A stretch of DNA of 37,160 nt from an uncultured Pseudanabaenaceae cyanobacterium (GCA_938002085.1 CALLAT010000170.1:1-37160); one strand, 5' to 3'; shown: positions 25,091 to 34,605, counted from the first letter of the stretch. Program-made: numbers and translations. Notes: generated by a model from the letters alone, not told the origin.

Positions 25091-26345
25091 TATTCGAATT
25101 AAGTCATCTCTTCAAGTGTTAAGGGGTAGCTGCTGACCCTGAGATACCAGCAACCTGCACCGACCTTCGAGCAACTCTCTACAAACAGCAACGCATCAAA
25201 TGGCAACACATTGCCAATGCAGCAAGGAAACCATGCGGCTTGCTATAGCAGAGAGAATTTAGTTGTCGCAATGTATCTAATCTTTCAATTGTGGAAGGTT
25301 GGAGTCAGTCAAGACCACTCAAACCAGCCGAGGTTAAGATCAAAATTCTTTGAGACCTTTTATATCTTACAAGAATGTATTAAAAATGCACATGGTTTTT
25401 AATTAATTTGTTTCCGTGTATTTGCTGGTCTGAAAAGAGAAACTCGGGGAGAGATCGTTTTTTTCTAAAGTAGATTTACCCCCATTTGATCATCTGGTTG
25501 CGCTCACTACTAATGCTCCGTAGTCTTACCCCTTGGGGGTTTGACCCAGCGTAGCTGTTAGAAAACCTATGGATCTATTGCGCTTAAGCTAATCGCACCT
25601 GTTCACGACAGCGTCAAAGCATTCCTCGAGTGAAGTCTGCCAGGCTCTAGTCAACCAAGCTCAGTCAGAGCGATCGCTCCACGCCAAAACTGACCCGCTC
25701 CTTACCTGGAAAAGCTCATCCTTCAACTGTCACAAGCCCAGCTTGTTAATGCATCTCCAGGGGTCGATGGAGGCCATCGCCTAGCGAAGCCACTCTGTAA
25801 AATCTCCCTCAGCCAAATCCTGGAGACAGTGGGAGAGAAAGTCTCGTCACTAATAGAAACTGAACCTCAAGCAGCCCAAGTGGAAGACGAGTACCCTACA
25901 GCTTGTGGAATCGTTTGAGCCTCAAACTTCGAGAAACCCTGGACACAATTACGCTGAAAGATCTGTGTGACAACGCTTTCGGCTGGAAAGCCAGTCAAAG
26001 CCTGGATAGTCAATCCATAATTTAGAATTAGCTATCCAGAACAAGGACAGCCAAGCGTTTCCTAGAAGGCCCCTAGCAACACCATGTTCAACCTCTGAGA
26101 AAATGGGCTCTCTTTACACCGAAACGAGGGGGCCATCTAATTCTTTTAGTGCACCAGCTCGATGTAATGGGTAAGACTTTCATTTCAAGAAAACCCACGG
26201 TGCATTCCATCAGCTCAATCGTTCTCAGCCAAAGTACGGGGAGAAATCTTTCCTAGAGAGTTTGTCTCGATTTACTATCAAGAACCGGCTAAAGCTTTGA
26301 GCGGTCTAGCCTTCGATCAACGGCAGTACAAAAATACTATTATCA
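25091..26345. other. 1.25 kb without a credible gene
   Basis: The stretch separates the cyAbrB gene (-) from cobD (+). The part next to cyAbrB (about 25340-25430) is AT-rich and likely carries its promoter. The frames farther right are short and broken by stops. One reads NASPGVDGG at 25748-25774, faintly like a group II intron reverse transcriptase, and another, around 25900-26020, has about 45 open codons including LRETLDTITLKDLC. These may be remains of decayed mobile genes, but I cannot show it. I looked for, and did not see, a cobalamin riboswitch before cobD. Confidence 0.5.
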
Positions 26346-27320
26346 ATGTCTTCCATTCCAGCTGTTGTTGTTAGCTTAAGTGCGGCTTCTGGACTAGATT
26401 TTATCCTGGGTGATCCCTGGTCCTTGCCCCATCCCGTTCAGTTTATGGGCCACTATATTCAGGGCTATCAAAGACTGCTTGTAGCTCGAGTCAAATCCCC
26501 CACTGGGCAACGTCTCTTGGGAGTCTTGTTAATGCTCAGCCTGGTGAGTTTAAGCATGGCAATGAGTTGGGGAGCGATCGCTTTTGCCGCCCGCTTACAC
26601 CCCTGGCTAGGCCAAGGACTTGCTATCGTCTTACTCGCCAGTTGCTTTGCAGGGCGGAGCCTACGCCATGCAGCAGATGATGTACTGAAGCCTTTAGAAG
26701 CTGGAGATTTAGAAGGCGCACGCGATCGCCTCAAGCTCTATGTTGGCCGTGACACAGAGAACTTATCAGCAATAGAAATACAGCGAGCCCTATTTGAAAC
26801 CGCCACAGAAAATGCAGTGGATGGCGTTCTGGCTCCGCTGTTTTTTGCCATTATCGGCGGCACCATCACGCCCCTGGGGCCAGTTCCCTTGGCCCTGGGA
26901 TACAAAGCCCTTAGCACCCTCGACTCCATGGTGGGCTATCGAGAAATGCCCTATCGCCATGTGGGCTGGTGCAGTGCGAAAACCGAAGACATCGCCACTT
27001 GGCTACCCTGCCGGTTGGCCGTGCTGAGCATTGCGCTCTGGTCTGGACAGCCCAGGCAGGTGCTGCGCCTCTGTCGGCGGGATGCGCACCTTGATCCCAG
27101 TCCCAATGCAGGCTGGAGCGAATGCGCCTATGCCGCAGCGCTGGATGTCCAGGTGGGGGGAGAGAATCTCTACCGTGGGGTTGTGAAAGAGAAACCGCTG
27201 TTAGGAGAGGATTTGCAGCCTCTGACAGCGGAGCGAGTTGAGCAGGCATTTAGGCTCACCCGTCGGTGTTTTTTAAGTTGGCTGGGACTGGCGATCGCGT
27301 TCTTCTGGGGGTTCTCTTAA
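26346..27320 (+). CDS. cobD: Adenosylcobinamide-phosphate synthase (CobD/CbiB)
   Basis: This membrane enzyme attaches aminopropanol or its phosphate to adenosylcobyric acid in the late part of cobamide synthesis. The 324-residue product starts with the family hallmark LDFILGDPWSLPHPVQFMGHYI (about 17-39). It continues with GRDTENLSAIEIQRALFETATENAVDGVLAPLFF, PLALGYKALSTLDSMVGYREMPYRHVGW and SPNAGWSECAYAAALDVQVGG, all typical. Four to five hydrophobic segments give the membrane topology. In cyanobacteria the product is usually pseudocobalamin. No other cob genes are in the window. The start is the ATG at 26346. Confidence 0.95.
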   Translation: MSSIPAVVVSLSAASGLDFILGDPWSLPHPVQFMGHYIQGYQRLLVARVKSPTGQRLLGVLLMLSLVSLSMAMSWGAIAFAARLHPWLGQGLAIVLLASCFAGRSLRHAADDVLKPLEAGDLEGARDRLKLYVGRDTENLSAIEIQRALFETATENAVDGVLAPLFFAIIGGTITPLGPVPLALGYKALSTLDSMVGYREMPYRHVGWCSAKTEDIATWLPCRLAVLSIALWSGQPRQVLRLCRRDAHLDPSPNAGWSECAYAAALDVQVGGENLYRGVVKEKPLLGEDLQPLTAERVEQAFRLTRRCFLSWLGLAIAFFWGFS

Positions 27321-27598
27321 ACCCAAGCCTCAGAAGAGCAGTCCCATCCAGTGGTTAATAGCTCAATATTTCAAATAAACCTCACATAAAAACAACGCCT
27401 GCGGGGAATGCTGAGTAAACTGGATGCTTATCCAAACTCGTTTGGGAGCGAGGATGAAATCCACCCCTTCGGCATCCAACGCAACTGCGGATATGCCCTG
27501 TCCCCACGGGGATCTGGTTTGATTCAATTTCCCATCTCGAATCGATTCATTTCGTTCGAAACTGCCAGCCATTCACCAGCGCTCCCCAGACAATCACC

Positions 27599-28135
27599 AT
27601 GCCCCAGGAAACCATCGAAATCCTGTCAGTCGAAGCCGTTCGTCGCACCTGCAACCGCCTCGCCTCTGAGCTGGTTGAACAGGGTGGGGCATTGGAAGAT
27701 CTGGTCCTACTCGGCATCTACACCCGAGGTGTACCCCTGGCTCATCGCCTGGCAGCTCATATCCAGCAACTGGAAAATGTGGAAGTTCCCGTGGGAGAGC
27801 TGGACATCACCTTTTACCGCGATGACCTCGACAAAATTGGCATTCGCACTCCTGCCAAAACCAGCATTGACGTGGACTTAACGGGCAAAGTTGTGGTGCT
27901 GGTAGATGACGTTATTTTCAAGGGGCGCACCATTCGCGCCGCCCTGGATGCTATCAACGACTACGGTCGCCCCCGCCTAATTCGCCTGGCGGTATTAGTT
28001 GACCGAGGCCATCGCGAAGTTCCGATTCATCCCGATTTCACGGGCAAACAGCTCCCCACGGCCAAGCAGGAGCAGGTCAAGGTCTACTTGCAGGAAATGG
28101 ATGGGCGCGATGGCGTTGAGTTGATTAAAGGCTAA
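27599..28135 (+). CDS. pyrR: PyrR, uracil phosphoribosyltransferase / pyrimidine regulator
   Basis: A 178-residue protein of the PyrR type: [16 protein letters not shown] (39-53), [16 protein letters not shown] (69-84) and the PRPP-binding loop [14 protein letters not shown] (98-111). Near the end are [21 protein letters not shown] and [14 protein letters not shown], both diagnostic of PyrR rather than Upp. In Bacillus it binds pyr mRNA and causes attenuation, and it also makes UMP from uracil and PRPP. In cyanobacteria the regulatory target is not clear. The gene stands alone here; a cytosine-deaminase-like gene lies 2.1 kb away, so the two could meet in uracil salvage (inference). ATG at 27599. 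Confidence 0.93.
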   Translation: MPQETIEILSVEAVRRTCNRLASELVEQGGALEDLVLLGIYTRGVPLAHRLAAHIQQLENVEVPVGELDITFYRDDLDKIGIRTPAKTSIDVDLTGKVVVLVDDVIFKGRTIRAALDAINDYGRPRLIRLAVLVDRGHREVPIHPDFTGKQLPTAKQEQVKVYLQEMDGRDGVELIKG

Positions 28136-28246
28136 TGGGTCGAAATGAAAATCGACTGTTAGGCTTCTCGCCCTGATCGCTGACATGGCAGGGCCATGGC
28201 ACTACGGCGGTATCAGCTCTCAGCCAATCTGCGTTTTCGACCAATG

Positions 28247-29602
28247 CTAACGTTCGTCCCAGCCGCGCAGCTTGCCAGGGTTTAGCAATCCCTGGGGATC
28301 AACCCCAGCTTTAAAGGCGACTTTAGCGGGGTCAACTTGGCCGCTGCCGCCATCTTCCACGGTGTATTGGTGGGGATCAGGGATGAAACAGCCCAAGTCT
28401 CGCAGGGTTTGGATAATATCCTTGAGCCTCTCTTCAGTTGTATAACGCACTACCTGAAGGGCTCCGGGAATGAGTTCGCCCCCCTGACGGAAGAATTCAA
28501 GGTGGATCATCACCTCATCGCCAAATTGTTCGTAGGTCTGTTCGACTAAAGCCAGGGACGGATCGCGGGGGAAGATGCACTGGAGGTAGGTGAGGCTAGG
28601 GTCGGCGGTGCGAGCATGGAGAGTGGTGTGGTTCCAGGTGTATTCCAGCAAGGGGGTGCCTTTGTTGCGATCGCCAGCGGCGCGCTCGTAGCTGATGGTG
28701 CCGCCCAGGTCTTTCACAAGGCTTTCAAAGGATTCCAGACTGGATTCAGCAATCATGGCCAAGACGGCATGTTTGCCTTCGGGCAGGTAGGGCTTGAGAG
28801 CGGTGAAGTAGCTGGGAATGGGCCAGGCAAAGGCGCTAATTAACTTTTTGATAATTCCATTGGCATCACCCAGGGTTTGGCCGAAGCGGGCGGCAGCCAT
28901 GAAGTCATCGAAGTAGATGATGCGATCGCACCAGTCATAGGCAGGGGCTAAAGGAATTTCCAGCTCCGTCATAATGCCAGTGGTGCCATAGCCATGGTTC
29001 ACCTTGGACACCTCATCACCACGCAATTCCAATACACGAGGTTCAGCTTCGAGGGTGACAATGCGGACCGCGAGGACATTACCGCGATCGCTCAAAGTTC
29101 CATAGTTCACCGAGCCCATGCCACAGCTGCCGCCACCAATGAAGCCACCGATAGTTGCGGTGCGATAAGTAGAAGGAGCCATGCGAATTTCCCAACCACT
29201 GGGGCGAGTTTCGCGATCAATGGCTGCAAGCTTTGCCCCGGCTTCGACTCGCGCAATGCCCGGCTTGACCCACTTCACAGCGGCCATCTTCGACAGATCT
29301 AAAACAACGCCGCCCTGGAGGGGAACGCACTGGCCATAGTTGCCCGTGCCTGCGCCTCGCTCAGTGAGTGGCACCTGGTACTTGGCGCAGGCGGCGGCGA
29401 TGCGAATGACTTCGGCTTCGTTGGTGGGACGGATAACAAGGTCGCCCGTTTTGTCGCCCAGTTGCTTTTGCAAGATGGGACTGAAGTTGTTGTAATCCTG
29501 GGAAAGTTTAGCGACCTGAGCATTATCGGTAATCAGGTCTAGGTCACTGAGTTCCTTAAGGAGCGGAGTCCAGTCAGGGGCAGTTGTTGAAGCGGTGGGC
29601 AT
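28247..29602 (-). CDS. FAD-linked oxidoreductase of the GlcD type
   Basis: The 451-residue protein has the PCMH-type FAD domain of the glycolate/D-lactate oxidase family. LVIRPTNEAEVIRIAAACAKYQVPLTERGAGTGNYG (about 55-90) holds the flavin-binding loop, followed by GGVVLDLSKM and GGFIGGGSCGMGSVNYGTLSDRGN (152-174). It ends with DPQGLLNPGKLRGW, the C-terminal signature of FAD-linked oxidases. Such enzymes oxidise 2-hydroxy acids such as glycolate or D-lactate; photorespiratory glycolate is a possible substrate in a cyanobacterium. The usual His/Arg substrate ligands cannot be confirmed by eye. No GlcE or GlcF gene is adjacent. The gene follows an ABM-fold gene, 235 bp apart on the same strand. 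Confidence 0.87.
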   Translation of the reverse strand: MPTASTTAPDWTPLLKELSDLDLITDNAQVAKLSQDYNNFSPILQKQLGDKTGDLVIRPTNEAEVIRIAAACAKYQVPLTERGAGTGNYGQCVPLQGGVVLDLSKMAAVKWVKPGIARVEAGAKLAAIDRETRPSGWEIRMAPSTYRTATIGGFIGGGSCGMGSVNYGTLSDRGNVLAVRIVTLEAEPRVLELRGDEVSKVNHGYGTTGIMTELEIPLAPAYDWCDRIIYFDDFMAAARFGQTLGDANGIIKKLISAFAWPIPSYFTALKPYLPEGKHAVLAMIAESSLESFESLVKDLGGTISYERAAGDRNKGTPLLEYTWNHTTLHARTADPSLTYLQCIFPRDPSLALVEQTYEQFGDEVMIHLEFFRQGGELIPGALQVVRYTTEERLKDIIQTLRDLGCFIPDPHQYTVEDGGSGQVDPAKVAFKAGVDPQGLLNPGKLRGWDER

Positions 29603-29837
29603 GACTGGACAAAGAAAGGCTAGGGGCTTTGCTTAATATAGCGTTTGCCTGGGAGGTGAGGGCTGTGGATCGGAGATGTGGAGGCGGAGTCTCCCTAACC
29701 GAGAGTCCAATAGAGATGCCTCATCACAATCGAAACATTGGGGTAAGGTGCCAAGAAGCAATGGGAGCAGAGAAATCCTGCCCCCACGCTCCTGAGAATT
29801 GGATTGGATTTAATTCACATCCTTTCCGGGCTGGCGA

Positions 29838-30191
29838 TTAACGCACACCCGCGATAGCTGGCTCTTTCCCATCAGGGACAAGGTGAGAGGCCAGCTCGTA
29901 AACGCTGCTTTCCGGTTGCTGGGTAAACAGTGCAGCCATTTTAGCCAGGATGGCTTGATGGGTGTCGTTGCGCTGCTGCTCGTCCATTTGCTCCAGGCTT
30001 TTCCAGAAGATGATGGAAAGACCGCGATCGCTATCCGGTTCCCGCAATAAATAAGCCCCTTCAAAACCATCGGCATAGGTGGCAACAGCTTGGGAATAAA
30101 GCGCTTGGGCACGATCAAACATGCCCGGCTTAAACTCTCCTCTCACGACATGAACTGCTTCATGCTTGAGGAAGTCTTGGAAATCACTCAT
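29838..30191 (-). CDS. ABM-like dimeric alpha/beta-barrel protein
   Basis: A 117-residue soluble protein resembling antibiotic-biosynthesis-monooxygenase (ABM) domains. It shows the beta-alpha-beta order HVVRGEFKPGMFDRAQALYSQAVATYADGFEGAYLLREPDSDRGLSIIFWKSLEQMDEQQR. Members include small cofactor-free oxygenases and haem-degrading enzymes, but many have no known substrate, and no catalytic residue can be assigned here. It lies between the cytosine-deaminase-like gene (86 bp upstream) and the FAD oxidase gene, all on the minus strand. Co-transcription with the deaminase is plausible. Confidence 0.75.
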   Translation of the reverse strand: MSDFQDFLKHEAVHVVRGEFKPGMFDRAQALYSQAVATYADGFEGAYLLREPDSDRGLSIIFWKSLEQMDEQQRNDTHQAILAKMAALFTQQPESSVYELASHLVPDGKEPAIAGVR

Positions 30192-30277
30192 GGGGCCTCC
30201 GAGGATTCGAATCGAATGAAGTTGCTAAGTCCCATTGTCATGGCCTAGCTTCCATCACCCACGCGATCGCCAAACAG

Positions 30278-31645
30278 CTAATTAACTCGCAATAATTCGT
30301 CTAATTCACGATAGTCCGGCAGGGTTTGGTCGATGGGCTTACCTCGGCGAAGGACGATGCGATCGTGCTGGGAGCGAGAGAGTAATTCGCTAAAGCCACG
30401 GCCCTGGAACAGAATCAAATCCGCAGGCAAGCCCACCCCAATTTGCCCCACTTTCTCCAACCCCATTAGCTCCGCTGGGGTTTGGGTCACAGCTCGTGGC
30501 CAATCGCCATAGGGTTGATCCAAGTGAGCAATGCGCACGGACTCCCGCCAAACTTCCAACATGTCGTGATCCCCAAACCCAAAGAAGGGATCGCGGCAGT
30601 TGTCGCTGGCAAAGGCAACCGGAACTCCTGCGGCTTTGAGCTCGTGAACTTGGGTGATGCCACGCCAAAATGGAGTTTTCTGGGATGTCGGACCTGGGGC
30701 TTCGCGGGGCTGACGATCCTGCAAATACAAATTGCACATCGGCAGGCTAATGACGTTAATGTTGGCTGCTTTAACGAACTCAATCGTCTGCTTCTGCTGG
30801 TCTTGGGGTTGAACCGCCAAGCTACAGCAATGGTCACAGGTCAGCCGCTGTTCAAAATTCAGCTCCAATGCTGCTTGGGCTACCATGGGCAGCATTTTAT
30901 CCGCTGGATCGTTGCTCTCATCCACATGCAGATCCACATCTAGCCCCCGCTCCTGGGCCAGTTGCAAAGCTCGCTCCACCTGCGCTTTTAGCTGGGGATT
31001 TTGAAAGCCAACGCCGCCGAGAATGCCCCCCACTTCTGCCATCTTGTCAGCAAGCTTTTCCCCCTGGGGCGTCGTAAAGTAATCCAGTGAAACGAGGCAT
31101 ACGGCTTGGAGGGTGAGGCGATCGCGCCAGGCCTCCCGCAGCTGCTGAAACACCCCAAAGCTGATCTCAGCCTGCTGATCGAAAGCATCAATGTGAGTGC
31201 GAATCGCCTGGGTACCCAGGGCATAGCTGCACTTGAGGCCAAACTCCAAACGGGGATAGACATCCTCAGGACTGCAATATTGCTCCGCGTCAGCAATCAC
31301 AGCTGCTAAAGCACTATCAAATGTGCCATCGGGATTCGGCGTACGAGGCCAAATATGGCCCTTATCCAAATGGGTGTGGCTATCAACAAAGCAAGGCCAA
31401 ACCTGTCCCCCTCGGCAATCAAAACTGGGGCACTTAGCCTGACGATCTTGCTCTGATGGCACAATATTTGCGGGACGAATCTGGCCAATACGGCCCGCCT
31501 CTATGTCGATATCCACTAGCACCAGACCTTCATCATCCCCTTGGAGCTTTGGGTCAGGCTCCACGATTAAACAGTGCGGAACGCGAGCCTGGCAAAGAGT
31601 GTAGCGATCTCCCTGAAGCCCAGCCAGCGAAGCAGAATCAGACAT
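30278..31645 (-). CDS. codA: Cytosine-deaminase-like amidohydrolase
   Basis: A 455-residue metal-dependent hydrolase of the amidohydrolase superfamily. The metal ligands fit the family order: HTHLD at 90-94 with FVDSHTH before it, DLHVDES (about 238-244), DH at 271-272 in TCDHCCSL, and FASDN with D348. The stretch ISLPMCNLYLQDRQ and WRGITQVHELKAAGVPVAFASDNCRDPFFGFGDHDMLEVWR mirror CodA of E. coli. Cytosine deaminase turns cytosine into uracil and ammonia; relatives act on other N-heterocycles, so the substrate is not certain. I start at MSDSASLAGL (31645), because an in-frame ATG at 31687 adds only 14 unusual residues. The gene is followed by the ABM-like gene. Confidence 0.86.
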   Translation of the reverse strand: MSDSASLAGLQGDRYTLCQARVPHCLIVEPDPKLQGDDEGLVLVDIDIEAGRIGQIRPANIVPSEQDRQAKCPSFDCRGGQVWPCFVDSHTHLDKGHIWPRTPNPDGTFDSALAAVIADAEQYCSPEDVYPRLEFGLKCSYALGTQAIRTHIDAFDQQAEISFGVFQQLREAWRDRLTLQAVCLVSLDYFTTPQGEKLADKMAEVGGILGGVGFQNPQLKAQVERALQLAQERGLDVDLHVDESNDPADKMLPMVAQAALELNFEQRLTCDHCCSLAVQPQDQQKQTIEFVKAANINVISLPMCNLYLQDRQPREAPGPTSQKTPFWRGITQVHELKAAGVPVAFASDNCRDPFFGFGDHDMLEVWRESVRIAHLDQPYGDWPRAVTQTPAELMGLEKVGQIGVGLPADLILFQGRGFSELLSRSQHDRIVLRRGKPIDQTLPDYRELDELLRVN

Positions 31646-31825
31646 GCAGCGGAACCAATGATTGCTCGTCGATCCTAACAGCATCAACTCAGCTAATAGG
31701 GGGTTTGAGAATTCAGCTAAGCCTCAAATTTGCAACCTCAACCATCAACCGAACGCCAGAATTTCGTTCATTTGCGCAGCCCCTAGGTCATCCTGCGACA
31801 GTTAGATGTCTTTCTCAAACAACTT

Positions 31826-32749
31826 CTAATCGTTGATCTGCGGCAATTCCGACAGCTGTCGTACTGATTGACAAGCTAATAGATGGAAATTCAAGGCTTT
31901 GGCCGACGGGAAACGATTCTCAATCGGGGTTTGCAGTAAACGGTCCAGCACTGCACCCAGGCGATCGCTAAGCTGCCGTCCTGTGGGCAAGGCCTCTCGC
32001 CAATACCAGAAATCATTGGCTGGGCTGTACAAATCTAAAGGCGATCGCCCGGTGAGCAAATACATACAAGTTGTCCCCAGACTGTAAAGGTCACTGGAAT
32101 CCACAACTTTGCCCTGGGTCTGCTCCGGTGCCATGTACTCAGGACTGCCCACCAATGTTTTGGATTGCTTGAGTTCATCCGGCTTGAGTAGCTTTGCCAC
32201 GCCAAAGTCAATTAAGACCAAGTTTCCCCGCGTACGGCACCGCATAATGTTGCGCGGCTTGATATCGCGATGAATCACCTGATTCTCATGAACAAAGCGC
32301 AGAATGCTACTCACCTCTATTAACACCTGCCAAATTTTGTCCTCATTAAACGGTCCTTCCGTTTGGACTTCAGATTGCAAATCCCAACCATCAATATGCT
32401 GCTGCACCAGATACTGATAAGCGCCCTGTTCAAAGTGAGTGATCAGCTTCGGGATATGGGGATGGTCGCTGAGTTGTTGGAGACGCATAGCCTCCTGGTA
32501 GAACATACGCCGAGCTTGGGAGTTGACATCAGCGTTTGTACGCTCAGACAGCTGCTTAATGACACATTTGGGGCGCTGAGCTTGTCGAATGTCCTCAGCT
32601 AAAAACGTCCGCCCAAATCCACCTTCTCCAATGGAACGAATTGGACGGTAGTAGCCCTGGAGTAGCAGTGGCTCGCCACAGGTGCAGCAATAGCGAGCAG
32701 AGTCGCTATTATTCATTGCATTACAGCTGGGAACAAGACACGGAGTCAT
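31826..32749 (-). CDS. Hanks-type serine/threonine protein kinase with N-terminal Cys motif
   Basis: The 307-residue protein is a short cytoplasmic kinase. An N-terminal Cys motif (C4, C9, C21, C22, C24; CLVPSCN ... YCCTCGEPL) looks like a zinc ribbon or redox switch. The kinase domain has the glycine loop GEGGFGRTF (41-49), catalytic lysine in CVIKQL (K65), HRDIKPRN (160-167), DFG (181-183) and APE (207-209). It ends soon after the kinase fold, with no membrane segment or extra domain. A similar N-terminal cysteine motif occurs in Synechocystis SpkB. Targets are unknown. It sits just downstream of a DUF4359 gene on the same strand. Confidence 0.92.
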   Translation of the reverse strand: MTPCLVPSCNAMNNSDSARYCCTCGEPLLLQGYYRPIRSIGEGGFGRTFLAEDIRQAQRPKCVIKQLSERTNADVNSQARRMFYQEAMRLQQLSDHPHIPKLITHFEQGAYQYLVQQHIDGWDLQSEVQTEGPFNEDKIWQVLIEVSSILRFVHENQVIHRDIKPRNIMRCRTRGNLVLIDFGVAKLLKPDELKQSKTLVGSPEYMAPEQTQGKVVDSSDLYSLGTTCMYLLTGRSPLDLYSPANDFWYWREALPTGRQLSDRLGAVLDRLLQTPIENRFPSAKALNFHLLACQSVRQLSELPQIND

Positions 32750-32804
32750 TTAGGAAGGTTGTACAACAGGGGTTGAGCCGCCAAAATCTTCGACCGGAGC
32801 AAAT

Positions 32805-33212
32805 CTACAAAGACTGAGCGCTGTAGATCATGAACTGATTTCCCAGACCAATAGCCTCAATTTGGTAACGAGGTAACAGGCCCTGGGGTAGGGCTGGCAT
32901 TAATGTCTCCATCTCTAAGCGAGTGCTGTAAAGACTGAAGAAGCCAAAATTTTGGCGATCGCTACTGCGGGCGATCATGCCCTGAATCACTGGGTTGCTG
33001 CGCTCTGACTTCAAAAAGTCAGTGCATTCGTCCTGTAAAGAAGTCCCTAAGAAGGGTAAAGGACGAGGGCAAGCATCATCCACTAAATAATCCTTCGCTT
33101 CTGCAGTGGCAAAAGCCTGATATTTCTCAATGGAAGGATTCGTACAAAATAATACACCAACCATACTTACAAACAATGCGAGACCGCCGTAGCGTAATCC
33201 TTTAGAGCTCAT
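32805..33212 (-). CDS. DUF4359 protein with membrane anchor or signal peptide
   Basis: A 135-residue protein. Residues 5-25 (GLRYGGLALFVSMVGVLFC) are a membrane or signal helix, followed directly by TNPSIEKYQAFATAEAKDYL. The C-terminal half, SDRQNFGFFSLYSTRLEMETLMPALPQ ... YQIEAIGLGNQFMIYSAQ, follows the cyanobacterial DUF4359 pattern of 'RQNF-x-F-S-x-Y-x-T' and a final F-x-I-Y. Function is unknown. Cysteines 48 and 62 could form a disulfide if the domain is exported. The kinase gene follows 55 bp later, so the two may share a transcript. Confidence 0.78.
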   Translation of the reverse strand: MSSKGLRYGGLALFVSMVGVLFCTNPSIEKYQAFATAEAKDYLVDDACPRPLPFLGTSLQDECTDFLKSERSNPVIQGMIARSSDRQNFGFFSLYSTRLEMETLMPALPQGLLPRYQIEAIGLGNQFMIYSAQSL

Positions 33213-33370
33213 AGGTGCCTTTGGTTGCGTTCCTCCCGAAGAAGAACCAGGTGAATTTTCGCTGAGTGAGAATTTTAGCGATCAATCCGCCTTTCGCACA
33301 GTGATTTCACATTTGACCTGAAACAAGGTTGAAATGGTTTCAAAGTCTGTGCTAACTTGTTGTTCGCGTG

Positions 33371-33443
33371 GCGAGCGTGGCCAAGTGGTTAAGGCAGTGG
33401 ATTGTGATTCCACCATTCGCGGGTTCAAGTCCCGTCGTTCGCC
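33371..33443 (+). tRNA. trnH: tRNA-His (anticodon GTG)
   Basis: A full cloverleaf can be folded. Acceptor GCGAGCG (33371-33377) pairs with CGTTCGC (33436-33442). The anticodon stem GTGGA/TCCAC surrounds loop TTGTGAT with anticodon GTG (33404-33406), and the T-arm is GCGGG-TTCAAGT-CCCGT. The base before the acceptor is G (33370) and the discriminator base is C (33443), which is the G-1:C73 pair specific to histidine tRNA. CCA is not encoded. A terminator follows about 40 bases later. Confidence 0.97.
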
Positions 33444-33483
33444 CTCTGATTTACTTCACCGTAAGTCAAAAATAATAAAGGAG

Positions 33484-33514
33484 CGGATAGCGTTTTCACG
33501 TTATCCGTTTTTTT
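33484..33514 (+). terminator. Intrinsic terminator after tRNA-His
   Basis: CGGATAGCG (33484-33492) and CGTTATCCG (33499-33507) pair with one G-T, with a 6-nt loop and seven T residues (33508-33514) after. It ends the tRNA transcript. The next gene downstream is on the opposite strand. Confidence 0.9.
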
Positions 33515-33537
33515 ATTGGCTGTTTGCTCAACCAGCC

Positions 33538-34605
33538 TCAGCGTTGCAAAATCGCCTGAAGCAAGCTCCCCCCTCCTTGGCGCACAACATCAGCACAGGG
33601 AAGGTTTGTTTCGGCCTGGGTCTGGGCGATCGCCGCCTCCGCCGCCGCCGCCGTCAGATGCCCCGTATTCAAAGCGATGCCCACGACCTTCGCTGGGGCA
33701 TAGGCTCCTCCCGCTGCGGCCACGGTTTCATAGAGTTCAATCACCTGGGCCAAAGGCGGAATCGTCACCTGCTCAAAGCGCCGAATTTGGGTCTGCCCCG
33801 CTCGGTGGACCAAAATGAAGTGAGTGGGCTGGGTGCCGCGAATCAATGGCAGCGTGGCCGTTGAGCCCGGATGTACCAGTGACCCTTGCCCCTCCACAAA
33901 CAAAATTTCTGCATCCTGGCTCGCAGCCAGCACCGCCTGCTGCACCGCGCCACAGGCAAAATCCACCCGCACGGCATCCAATGGAATACCGTTGCCGCTA
34001 ATCATGATGCCGGTTTGCCCCGTGCCCACAAAGCGACTCTTCAGGCCCTGTTCCCGCGCAGCCTGATCCAGGGTGAGGCTGGCGGACATCTTGCCCACTG
34101 CCATATCGCTACCCACCGTCAGGACTCGACGGCAGGGAAGCTCCCGCGCTGCCCCACTGCCGATGGCAATGCCCTCGGGCTCTTGGCGAATGTCCCAAAT
34201 CCATTGATGGGGCTGGAGGCTGGCTTGGACCGCAGGATCGGTGCCGAGGGGCGTGTGGAGACCGTTGACGATGGAGAGGCCGGAAGCGATCGCCCCCTGC
34301 ACCTCAGCCGCCCAATCCGGGGGCAACTTGCCTCCGCTGGGCGCAACACCTATCACCAGAGCATCCGGCCTATGGGCCAGAGCTGCCTGCACCGAAGCCA
34401 CTACCGGCACCTCCTCACTGGAGTTATCGGGGTTGGATCGCTCAATGCCGGTGTGAGCCTCCAACGACTCCCCCGGAGCATCCTGGTCAATCACCGCCAC
34501 AATCGACCCTTGGCTATAGCGCAGCATGGCCAGCCCCGTCTTGCCGTCGCCACTGCGGACGCCGCCGTGGAGCAGGATGGCAAGGCGATGGTGAGGTTTA
34601 AGCAT
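33538..34605 (-). CDS. dgcN: DUF1611 protein, DgcN-like (putative D-glutamate N-acetyltransferase)
   Basis: A 355-residue DUF1611 protein. The C-terminal half holds a P-loop-like TVGSDMAVGKMSASLTL (GSDMAVGK at 165-172), then FVGTGQTGIMISGNGIPLDAVRVDF and VEGQGSLVHPGSTATLPLIRGTQP. In marine proteobacteria, DUF1611 protein DgcN is reported to acetylate D-glutamate, and its partner DgcA, an enolase-superfamily protein, to epimerise the product. Here the same pair occurs: the epimerase gene ends 74 bp upstream on the same strand. That match of neighbours is the reason for the name; activity on D-glutamate in this organism is inferred. The N-terminal half is less conserved. Confidence 0.8.
   Translation of the reverse strand: MLKPHHRLAILLHGGVRSGDGKTGLAMLRYSQGSIVAVIDQDAPGESLEAHTGIERSNPDNSSEEVPVVASVQAALAHRPDALVIGVAPSGGKLPPDWAAEVQGAIASGLSIVNGLHTPLGTDPAVQASLQPHQWIWDIRQEPEGIAIGSGAARELPCRRVLTVGSDMAVGKMSASLTLDQAAREQGLKSRFVGTGQTGIMISGNGIPLDAVRVDFACGAVQQAVLAASQDAEILFVEGQGSLVHPGSTATLPLIRGTQPTHFILVHRAGQTQIRRFEQVTIPPLAQVIELYETVAAAGGAYAPAKVVGIALNTGHLTAAAAEAAIAQTQAETNLPCADVVRQGGGSLLQAILQR

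Noticed and set aside
25748..25774. NASPGVDGG translation, reminiscent of a group II intron reverse transcriptase
   Set aside because: Only a short match; the other expected motifs are not found in any nearby frame.
25500..26345. Possible cobalamin riboswitch upstream of cobD
   Set aside because: I looked for the conserved B12-box pattern and did not see it.
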